Positions 13,731 through 19,796 of a stretch of 19,796 bases of DNA are shown in pieces. The notes under the pieces were generated by a model, which was not told the DNA's origin, searched no databases, and saw only the letters and a list, made by a program, of their open reading frames with translations. Source of the DNA: URNF01 sp045594105 (GTDB lineage Bacteria; Bacillota; Clostridia; Oscillospirales; Acutalibacteraceae); contig JAZNXY010000138.1 of the NCBI GenBank assembly GCA_045594105.1, forward strand, positions 1-19,796. The letters are read 5' to 3'. Within the stretch, counting starts at the first letter, position 1, and each line of letters opens with the position of its first letter. A program made the translations under genes and the position numbers.

Positions 13731-14756
13731 ATGACCACAGAACAAATCATTGACATTGACCGCATGGAGCAAGCGATTTCCCTTTTTGGAAGTTTTGACC
13801 AGAACATGCGGATGATCGAGGAGCATTTCGGGGTAGATATTGTCAGCCGTGACACCACCATTAAATTGAGCGGCGAGCCGGAAGCGGTCGCAAAAGCGGC
13901 ACGGGCGGTTGAAGGCCTGCTGCAGTTTGTCCGTCGGGGCGAACAATTAACCGAGCAAAACGTACGGTACGTCATTACCCTTGTGGATGAGGATGCGGAG
14001 GAACGTCTGCCGCAGTTGTCGGCGGACAGCTTATGTGTTACCGCCAAGGGCAAGCCGGTCAAGGCAAAGACGTTAGGGCAAAAGCAGTATGCGGATGCTA
14101 TCAACGACAATACGGTTGTGCTCGGTGTCGGCCCTGCAGGTACAGGTAAAACCTATCTGGCGGTGGCACTGGCGGTGAGTGCCTTCCGTGCCAAGCAGGT
14201 AGACCGCATTATCCTCACCCGTCCCGCAGTGGAAGCCGGTGAAAAGCTCGGCTTCCTGCCCGGTGACCTGCAAGCCAAAATCGATCCGTATCTGCGGCCG
14301 CTGTATGATGCACTGTTTGATATGCTCGGCAGCGAAAACTATCAGAAATACATGGAACGTGGTGACATTGAAATCGCACCGCTCGCCTATATGCGTGGCA
14401 GAACCTTAGACGACAGCTTTATCATTCTTGACGAAGCACAGAATACCACGCCTGAGCAGATGAAAATGTTCTTAACACGATTGGGCTTCCGTTCCAAAAT
14501 GGTGGTAACGGGCGACATTACCCAAATTGACCTGCCCGACGGCAAAAACAGCGGTCTCAAGGAGGCCATGCGGGTGCTCAATGGCGTGGAGGACGTCGCT
14601 ATCTGCCGTTTTTCCGAAAAGGACGTTGTCAGACATGAGCTGGTACAGCGAATTATCGCTGCTTACGAGCGGTTTGATAAAACAAAGAAGGACCGTACAA
14701 ACACCCCCGTAAAAGAAGGGAAAAAGCAAAATGGAAAAGATCAAGGTAAACATTGA
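13731..14756 (+). CDS. phoH: PhoH family ATPase
   Basis: A 341-aa PhoH family protein, an ATPase of the P-loop helicase-like class linked to RNA metabolism; the precise reaction is not settled. An N-terminal KH-like part (1-90) precedes the ATPase core with Walker A GPAGTGKT (134-141), LTRPAVEAGEKLGFLPGD (162-179), Walker B IILDEAQ (231-237) and VTGDITQIDLP (259-269). The tail is Lys-rich. The ATG at 13731 follows AGGAG (13720-13724) by 6 nt. It overlaps ybeY by 26 nt, the usual phoH-ybeY partnership in ribosome maturation. Confidence 0.96.
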   Translation: MTTEQIIDIDRMEQAISLFGSFDQNMRMIEEHFGVDIVSRDTTIKLSGEPEAVAKAARAVEGLLQFVRRGEQLTEQNVRYVITLVDEDAEERLPQLSADSLCVTAKGKPVKAKTLGQKQYADAINDNTVVLGVGPAGTGKTYLAVALAVSAFRAKQVDRIILTRPAVEAGEKLGFLPGDLQAKIDPYLRPLYDALFDMLGSENYQKYMERGDIEIAPLAYMRGRTLDDSFIILDEAQNTTPEQMKMFLTRLGFRSKMVVTGDITQIDLPDGKNSGLKEAMRVLNGVEDVAICRFSEKDVVRHELVQRIIAAYERFDKTKKDRTNTPVKEGKKQNGKDQGKH

Positions 14757-15234
14757 AAACAAGCAAAAAACCTTCCGCATTCCGTCGGGAATGCGTCTGC
14801 TGATGCGTCGCTGCTGCCATGCGGTGTTAGAGCTCGAGGGCTTTAACGAGCCCGCAACGGTAGACATCTCCATCGTGGATAACGACACCATTCGTATGAT
14901 TAACAACGAGCAAAGAAACATTGATGCCGTTACCGACGTGTTGTCCTTCCCGCTCGGCGAAAACGGTGTATATGACAAGCATCCTGCAACGGGTGCTTGT
15001 ATGCTCGGTGACATCGTAATTTCCGCCGAACGTGCTGCGACACAGGCAGAACAGTTTGGACACAGCTTACAGCGTGAGGTCGGGTATCTCACCGTACATT
15101 CCATGCTGCACCTGCTCGGCTACGACCACGTGGAAGGCGGTATGGAAGCGGTGCGTATGCGTGAAAAAGAAGAAACCGTAATGAATAAACTGGGACTGCC
15201 CCGCAGCTTCAGCTACACATTGGAAGAGGAATAA
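14731..15234 (+). CDS. ybeY: Endoribonuclease YbeY (16S rRNA 3'-end maturation)
   Basis: A 167-aa metal-dependent endoribonuclease acting in 16S rRNA 3' processing and ribosome quality control. The zinc signature HSMLHLLGYDH supplies H123, H127 and H133. TDVLSFPLGE and GDIVISAERA are the typical preceding segments. The start lies inside the end of phoH, with AAGGGA about 9 nt upstream. era starts 4 nt after its stop, so phoH, ybeY and era look like one unit. Confidence 0.97.
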   Translation: MEKIKVNIENKQKTFRIPSGMRLLMRRCCHAVLELEGFNEPATVDISIVDNDTIRMINNEQRNIDAVTDVLSFPLGENGVYDKHPATGACMLGDIVISAERAATQAEQFGHSLQREVGYLTVHSMLHLLGYDHVEGGMEAVRMREKEETVMNKLGLPRSFSYTLEEE

Positions 15235-15238
15235 ACAT

Positions 15239-16144
15239 ATGACAAAAAACTGTTTTGTTGCAATCGTCGGCAAGCCCAACGTCGGCAAATCCTCGTTGCT
15301 CAACCGTATGGTGGGCAGTAAGATTGCCATCGTGTCGGACAAGCCGCAGACCACCCGCACCCGCATTATGGGTGTGCTGACCGAAAACGGTACACAATTT
15401 GTGTTCACCGACACCCCCGGTCAGCACCGTGCACGCAATAAATTAGACGATTTTATGCGCCGCTCCATCGGTGAAGCGATGAACGACGTAGAGGTGTGTC
15501 TGCTGGTAGCAGAGCCCACCGATAAAATCGGAGAGGACGAGCAGTCGCTGCTGCGTCGCTTGAAAAAAGACAACACCCCTACCGTATTGGTTATCAACAA
15601 AACCGATACGGTTGAGGATAAAACCCATATCCTGACCTGCATCGATGCATGGAGAGAAGCACATCCGTTTGAGAGCATCTTCCCTGTATCCGCCAAAACG
15701 GGCGACGGTGTAAAGGAGCTTGTGGAGCATCTGCACACCTTCGGTGTGGAAGGACCGCATTTCTTCCCCGAAGACGCATTGACCGATCAGCCCGAACGGG
15801 TGCTTGCCGCGGAAATTATCCGAGAAAAAGCACTGCACCTTTTGGAACACGAGGTGCCGCACGGCATTGCGGTGATGATTGAATGCTGGGAAGAACGAGA
15901 AACCGCAAACGGTACGCCGATTATCGATATGGATGCGGTCATCGTTTGTGAGCGTGAAACGCATAAGGGCATTATCATCGGCAAACGTGGTGCCATGCTA
16001 CGTGCTATCGGCACCAATGCACGTAAGGAGCTCGAATACGTATTAGACAGCAAGGTCAATCTGCAGTGCTGGGTAAAGGTACGGGAGGATTGGCGTAACC
16101 GTGCGGGACAACTGTCCAATTTCGGCTATAACAATAAAAATTAA
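15239..16144 (+). CDS. era: GTPase Era (30S ribosome assembly)
   Basis: A 301-aa GTPase that binds the 3' end of 16S rRNA during 30S assembly. G1 is GKPNVGKS (11-18), the switch region PQTTRTRIMG is at 36-45, G3 is DTPG (58-61), G4 is NKTD (120-123) and G5 is SAK (151-153). The C-terminal KH domain has GIIIGKRGAML (244-254). After DTPG the sequence reads QH where IH or LH is more usual; this is unlikely to matter. The ATG at 15239 lies 4 nt past ybeY, with the SD inside the ybeY end. Confidence 0.98.
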   Translation: MTKNCFVAIVGKPNVGKSSLLNRMVGSKIAIVSDKPQTTRTRIMGVLTENGTQFVFTDTPGQHRARNKLDDFMRRSIGEAMNDVEVCLLVAEPTDKIGEDEQSLLRRLKKDNTPTVLVINKTDTVEDKTHILTCIDAWREAHPFESIFPVSAKTGDGVKELVEHLHTFGVEGPHFFPEDALTDQPERVLAAEIIREKALHLLEHEVPHGIAVMIECWEERETANGTPIIDMDAVIVCERETHKGIIIGKRGAMLRAIGTNARKELEYVLDSKVNLQCWVKVREDWRNRAGQLSNFGYNNKN

Positions 16145-16185
16145 CAGTTATTTCCGTAAGCTGTTTCCACACATTTTTTTATCTC

Positions 16186-16214
16186 CGCCCCTTCATACTA
16201 ACCATGAAGGGGCG
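16186..16214 (+). promoter_or_regulatory. Hairpin sequestering the yqzL SD
   Basis: CGCCCCTTCAT (16186-16196) and ATGAAGGGGCG (16204-16214) form a perfect 11-bp stem with a 7-nt loop. The only good SD for yqzL, AAGGGG (16207-16212), lies in the 3' arm and pairs fully with CCCCTT. The ATG at 16222 is 9 nt after it. No T-run follows, so it is not a standard terminator for era. Regulation through this hairpin is an inference. Confidence 0.6.
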
Positions 16215-16221
16215 ATAGATT

Positions 16222-16407
16222 ATGGATGAAGAAACCTTATGGGAAACGTTCAAAAAAACAGGGCATGTCGCAGATTATCTGCGGTATCGTGGGGTAGACA
16301 TCTATGCCGCGACCAATGCCGTTGACAGAAAGGAGGCGCAGGATGCCGACCGCACAAAAACGGGGGGAGTCACTCCTGACCGAGGGACTGATTATACGGG
16401 AGTTTAA
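16222..16407 (+). CDS. yqzL: YqzL family small protein
   Basis: A 61-aa protein. The first 26 residues (LWETFKKTGHVADYLRYRG) match the YqzL family pattern of aromatic-rich WxxFxxTGxxxxYL. In B. subtilis yqzL sits between era and recO, exactly as here. Function unknown. The family is usually about 45-50 residues. This copy runs on into recO in another frame, so the last 20 or so residues (after ATNAVDRKEAQD) may be unconserved read-through. It overlaps recO by 65 nt and its SD lies in a hairpin. Confidence 0.75.
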   Translation: MDEETLWETFKKTGHVADYLRYRGVDIYAATNAVDRKEAQDADRTKTGGVTPDRGTDYTGV

Positions 16408-17134
16408 CGGTGTCGGAGAAGCCGACCGTTTTATTACCGCACTTACTCGACAAAAAGGGGTTATCCGTGCCGCTGTACGCGGTGCACGCCGCATCAAAAG
16501 CCGCTCGGGTCCTGCTACAGGCCTTCTGATGTTTTCCCGTCTGCGCCTTATCCCCGGACGGGATATGTACATAGTGGAGGATGCACAGCCGATTGAAACC
16601 TTCTTCGGCTTGCGTGAGGATATTGAAAAAACCGCATTGGCGCAATATTTTTGCGAGCTTTCCAACGCACTTTGCCCTGCCGACGAAGAGTCGGAGGAGG
16701 CACTGCTGCTGTTACTGCTTGCCTTGCGGCATTTGGAAAAAGGCACCCGACCGCTGCCGCTGATCAAAGCCGTTGTAGAATGGCGGTTGTTGGCAACAGC
16801 AGGATATATGGCTGACGTTACGGGCTGTGCCGCCTGCGGCAATCCCGACGGTGACCGTGTGTTTTTACCGACAGACGGCCTGTTTTATTGTCCTGCACAC
16901 GCACCGCAAAGCGGCGTCGCCGTGTCGGCAGGTGCGCTCACCGCCATACGACACAGCATTACCTGCCCTGCGGATAAATGCTTTGGATTTTCCTTGTCGG
17001 ACAGCTCGCTTTCCGCTTTTGGCGATGCCGCCGAACGGTTTATGAAGGCACAGCTCGGCCGCAGCTTCAAAACTTTGGATTTTTATCACGAGGTGAATCA
17101 TTTTGGATCATCAGATCAAGGTGCTGGAACTTGA
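16343..17134 (+). CDS. recO: DNA repair protein RecO
   Basis: A 263-aa RecFOR-pathway protein that anneals single strands and loads RecA on SSB-covered DNA. An N-terminal OB fold (about 8-85, starting SLLTEGLIIREFN and including RGARRIKSRSG) is followed by a helical domain with a zinc site C152, C155, C173, H176 (GCAACG and FYCPAH). I choose ATG 16343: AAGGAGG (16330-16336) is 6 nt upstream, while upstream in-frame starts lie in the yqzL coding region. The gene overlaps mutS2 by 32 nt. Confidence 0.95.
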   Translation: MPTAQKRGESLLTEGLIIREFNGVGEADRFITALTRQKGVIRAAVRGARRIKSRSGPATGLLMFSRLRLIPGRDMYIVEDAQPIETFFGLREDIEKTALAQYFCELSNALCPADEESEEALLLLLLALRHLEKGTRPLPLIKAVVEWRLLATAGYMADVTGCAACGNPDGDRVFLPTDGLFYCPAHAPQSGVAVSAGALTAIRHSITCPADKCFGFSLSDSSLSAFGDAAERFMKAQLGRSFKTLDFYHEVNHFGSSDQGAGT

Positions 17135-19484
17135 TAAGATTTTAGACCGCCTTGCCAATGAAACGGCAGGCGGAGATGCCGCTGCACGTGCAAAAGGCCT
17201 GCACCCTGCGGTACATATTGACGAGGTAAACCGCCTTCTGAACGAAACGGACGATGCGTATCAGTTGATGGCACGCTTCGGTGCACCTTCCTTCGGCACA
17301 CTGAAAAACATCAATGACAGCTTACACCGTGCGGCATCCGAGGCATCGCTGTCAGCACGTGAATTGCTGGATGTTGCCGTCCTGTTACGTACAGTGCGTG
17401 GCGTATCCGATTGGCGCAAGCATATTTTAGAAGCGGACACCGTGTTGGATGACCGCTTTTTCGCCCTGTCACCCAATAAGTATCTAGAAGAAAAAATCAA
17501 TGCCACCCTGCCAAGTGAGGAAGAGGTGGCAGATACCGCTTCCCCCGCCCTTGCAGACATTCGCAGAAAGCTGCGGGCGGCAAGCACACGTGTGCGTGAC
17601 CAATTAGATAAAATGGTACACTCTGCGGCAACGCAAAAATACCTGCAAGACCCTATCATCACCATTCGTGACGGACGGTTTGTAGTGCCTGTACGCATTG
17701 AACACCGTGCGGATGTGCCTGGTCTTGTACACGACACCTCCGCATCGGGTGCTACCGTATTCATTGAGCCGATGGCGGTGGTGGAAACCAATAACGAAAT
17801 CCGTCTTCTCGAATCACGTGAGGCGGCGGAAATTGAACGCATTTTAGCGGAATTATCTGCGCAGGTTGGTGATTTTGCAGGCAGCATTGAGAGCGATTAC
17901 GGGATCTTGGTGGAATTAAACCTCATTTTCGCCAAGGCACGTCTTGCATACGCCATGAAGGGCTCCCGACCCGCCGTCACCGACGACGGACATCTGCTGT
18001 TAAAAGGGGCACGGCATCCGCTTATCGATCCCGAAAAGGTGGTACCGATTGATGTGGAGCTTGGCGGCGCCTTTGACACTCTCGTTATCACGGGCCCCAA
18101 CACCGGCGGTAAAACGGTCACCTTAAAAACGGTGGGACTGCTCACCTTAATGACCATGTGCGGTCTGTTGCCGCCTGTCAAAGACGGCAGTACCGTGTCG
18201 GTTTTTCGTAAAATACTGGTGGATATCGGTGACGAGCAATCTATCGAGCAGTCACTGTCCACCTTCTCCGCACACATGACCAATCTCATCCGCATTTTGA
18301 AGCAAGCCGACCACAAAACACTTGTGTTGATGGACGAGGTGGGTGCGGGCACCGACCCCGTAGAAGGTGCTGCATTGGCGGTGTCTATTTTGGAGCAATT
18401 ACGTGCACAGGGTGCACGGGTCATCTCTACCACCCACTACGCCGAGTTAAAAGCATACGCCATTGAGACCACAGGCGTGGAAAACGGCAGTTGTGAGTTT
18501 GACGTGGCATCTCTGCGTCCTACCTACCGCCTGCTGATCGGCACACCCGGTCGGTCCAATGCTTTTGCTATTGCGGAAAAGCTGGGTATGGATATTTCCT
18601 TGGTACAACACGCCAAGGCACTCGTTTCGGGTGAGGATCGTCGATTAGAAGAGGTGGTTTCCGAGCTGGAAAGCCGCCGCAGCGAGCTGGAAGCACAGTT
18701 GGCTGACGCCAAACGTGCCGCCGCTGCTGCCGCCCACAAGGCAGAACAGCTGCAGACACATTTAGAACAGCTGGAAAAAGAACGGCTTGTCGCTTTGGAG
18801 GATGCCAGACGGGAAGGTGCACGTATCCTCGAAAAAGCACGTGCTGAGGCGGAAAGCTTACAGCAGGAATTGAAGGAAATCCGCAAAGTGAAACGCAGGT
18901 CGAATGCGGATTTGGCGGAAGCCTCCAGCCGCCTGAAATCCCGCCTTGCCTCTCTCGATGACCAATTAGACCCCGTAGTTGCCCGTGCAGATGACGGCTA
19001 CGTGCTTCCCCGCACACTCAAGGTCGGGGACAAGGTGATGCTCAAGGATATCGGCAAGGAAGCAGTGGTCCTGGCAGCACCCAACGGCGAGCAGGTAGAG
19101 GTGCAAATCGGCGTTATCCGCACCCGCACACCGCTTTCCAACTTAAAGCTCTGCGACCAAAATAAAACCGCACAAAAGACCGCATCCAAACGCAGTAACG
19201 GCGGCAGACAGGGTTCCCTCACCTCCCGTATGGAGAGAAGTGCCGAAACCGATTTGGATTTACGTGGCATGAACGCAGAGGAAGCACTGTTAGAGGTAGA
19301 CCGCTTTATCGACAATGCCGTTCTGGCAGGGTTAGAAAGGGTTACTATCATTCACGGCAAGGGCACAGGGGTGTTGCGTACCGCTGTGGGACAGCACTTA
19401 AAACGACATCCCTCGGTTAAGGGACATCGGCTCGGCACCTTTGGCGAAGGCGAAACGGGTGTCACGGTGGTAGAACTTAAATAA
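17103..19484 (+). CDS. mutS2: MutS2 family ATPase with Smr domain
   Basis: A 793-aa MutS2: in Firmicutes it limits recombination and rescues collided ribosomes (family knowledge). A core/lever region (1-320) leads to the ATPase with Walker A GPNTGGKT (331-338), the signature stretch IGDEQSIEQSLSTFSAHMTN (375-394) and Walker B LVLMDE (407-412). A long coiled coil (about 535-625) is followed by a KOW-like part (LKVGDKVMLKDIGKEAVV). The Smr nuclease domain is at 717-793, with DLRG (719-722) and HGKGTG (751-756). I choose the rare start TTG 17103, since GAGG (17090-17093) lies 9 nt upstream and family similarity begins here. It overlaps recO by 32 nt and ends at a strong terminator. Confidence 0.97.
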   Translation: MDHQIKVLELDKILDRLANETAGGDAAARAKGLHPAVHIDEVNRLLNETDDAYQLMARFGAPSFGTLKNINDSLHRAASEASLSARELLDVAVLLRTVRGVSDWRKHILEADTVLDDRFFALSPNKYLEEKINATLPSEEEVADTASPALADIRRKLRAASTRVRDQLDKMVHSAATQKYLQDPIITIRDGRFVVPVRIEHRADVPGLVHDTSASGATVFIEPMAVVETNNEIRLLESREAAEIERILAELSAQVGDFAGSIESDYGILVELNLIFAKARLAYAMKGSRPAVTDDGHLLLKGARHPLIDPEKVVPIDVELGGAFDTLVITGPNTGGKTVTLKTVGLLTLMTMCGLLPPVKDGSTVSVFRKILVDIGDEQSIEQSLSTFSAHMTNLIRILKQADHKTLVLMDEVGAGTDPVEGAALAVSILEQLRAQGARVISTTHYAELKAYAIETTGVENGSCEFDVASLRPTYRLLIGTPGRSNAFAIAEKLGMDISLVQHAKALVSGEDRRLEEVVSELESRRSELEAQLADAKRAAAAAAHKAEQLQTHLEQLEKERLVALEDARREGARILEKARAEAESLQQELKEIRKVKRRSNADLAEASSRLKSRLASLDDQLDPVVARADDGYVLPRTLKVGDKVMLKDIGKEAVVLAAPNGEQVEVQIGVIRTRTPLSNLKLCDQNKTAQKTASKRSNGGRQGSLTSRMERSAETDLDLRGMNAEEALLEVDRFIDNAVLAGLERVTIIHGKGTGVLRTAVGQHLKRHPSVKGHRLGTFGEGETGVTVVELK

Positions 19485-19487
19485 ACG

Positions 19488-19527
19488 AAAAAAACACGGT
19501 GTGTCATTCGACACACCGTGTTTTTTA
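19488..19527. terminator. Bidirectional terminator after mutS2
   Basis: Arms at 19489-19505 and 19510-19526 pair perfectly around loop ATTC, with a six-A run on the left and a six-T run on the right. It ends mutS2 (stop 19484) and the convergent cell-wall-binding gene (stop 19535). Confidence 0.95.
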
Positions 19528-19534
19528 TGGTCAT

Positions 19535-19796
19535 TTAGCCAACCCAGACGCCGGAGGCGTTAAAGGTGTACTTTTTACCGCCGATGGTGACGGTTTTGTT
19601 CGCCACCATGTAGCCGTTGGCATCGCAGTAATACCACTTGCCGCCGTCTTGTACCCATTTGCTCTTGGTCATAGAGCCGTTAGCGTCAAGGTAAATCCAA
19701 CCCACGGAATCCTGTTTCCAGCAGTTGGTGACCGCATAGCCGTCAGCACCGAGGTAGCACCAGCCCTTGCTGTCCTTTGCCCATGCGTTAGTCAGC
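19535..19796 (-). CDS. Cell-wall-binding repeat protein, C-terminal part (runs off the window)
   Basis: Only the last 86 residues are in the window; the start lies to the right. They read as about four repeats of the choline/glucan-binding type (PF01473-like). The Trp/Tyr/Gly signatures are SKGWCYLGADGYAV, VGWIYLDANGSM, GGKWYYCDANGYM and a final GGKKYTFNASGVWVG stop. Such domains hold secreted enzymes or adhesins on wall polymers, so the missing N-terminus probably carries a signal peptide and perhaps a catalytic domain. Three cysteines in these repeats are unusual. It is convergent with mutS2. Confidence 0.88.
   Translation of the reverse strand, partial: LTNAWAKDSKGWCYLGADGYAVTNCWKQDSVGWIYLDANGSMTKSKWVQDGGKWYYCDANGYMVANKTVTIGGKKYTFNASGVWVG

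Noticed and set aside
16141..16221. Intrinsic terminator after era
   Set aside because: The only hairpin (16186-16214) has no T-run after it and contains the yqzL SD.
1..19796. CRISPR arrays, transposons, prophage or defence genes
   Set aside because: No direct-repeat arrays, transposase or integrase motifs, or composition breaks were seen.

Overview
The window reads as a chromosomal segment of a spore-forming, low-to-mid G+C Firmicute, most likely a gut Clostridia of the Oscillospiraceae/Ruminococcaceae type (inference). The basis is sporulation genes of the YlbJ and YqfC/YqfD families, the phoH-ybeY-era-yqzL-recO order typical of Firmicutes, strong purine-rich Shine-Dalgarno (SD) sequences, many intrinsic terminators, and small clostridial proteins (TSCPD family, a four-cysteine protein). 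No phage, transposon, CRISPR array or rRNA was found. Almost all of the segment is housekeeping.

Left part (1-12153): nearly everything is on the minus strand. In transcription order these are: ylbJ-like sporulation membrane protein; a four-cysteine small protein with its own promoter; tRNA-Gly(GCC); a PHP phosphoesterase, TSCPD protein and unknown protein operon; an RsmF/NOL1-type rRNA cytosine methyltransferase; the glycolytic operon pgk-tpiA-gpmI with its own promoter; nrdR; a phosphodiester glycosidase-family membrane protein coupled to an unknown membrane-anchored protein; and tRNA-Leu(CAA). Two small secreted lipoproteins on the plus strand (2921-3615) interrupt this run between nrdR and gpmI.

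Right part (12223-19484): on the plus strand, yqfC-yqfD, then phoH-ybeY-era, yqzL-recO and mutS2 lie tightly packed with several overlaps. They are divergent from ylbJ across only 69 bp. Functions are sporulation, RNA processing and ribosome maturation (YbeY, Era, PhoH), and recombination and repair (RecO, MutS2). A terminator at 19489-19526 closes this run, and the 3' end of a cell-wall-binding-repeat protein enters from the right edge on the minus strand.

I did not find a clearly new multi-gene system. The points most worth checking are regulatory: a perfect 12-bp inverted repeat over the tRNA-Gly promoter, a hairpin that would sequester the yqzL SD, other perfect stem-loops just upstream of SDs, candidate NrdR boxes beside nrdR, and the small unknown genes coupled to the PHP and glycosidase genes. 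Several starts were placed from SD position (nrdR, pgk, PHP gene, recO, mutS2 and the small genes).
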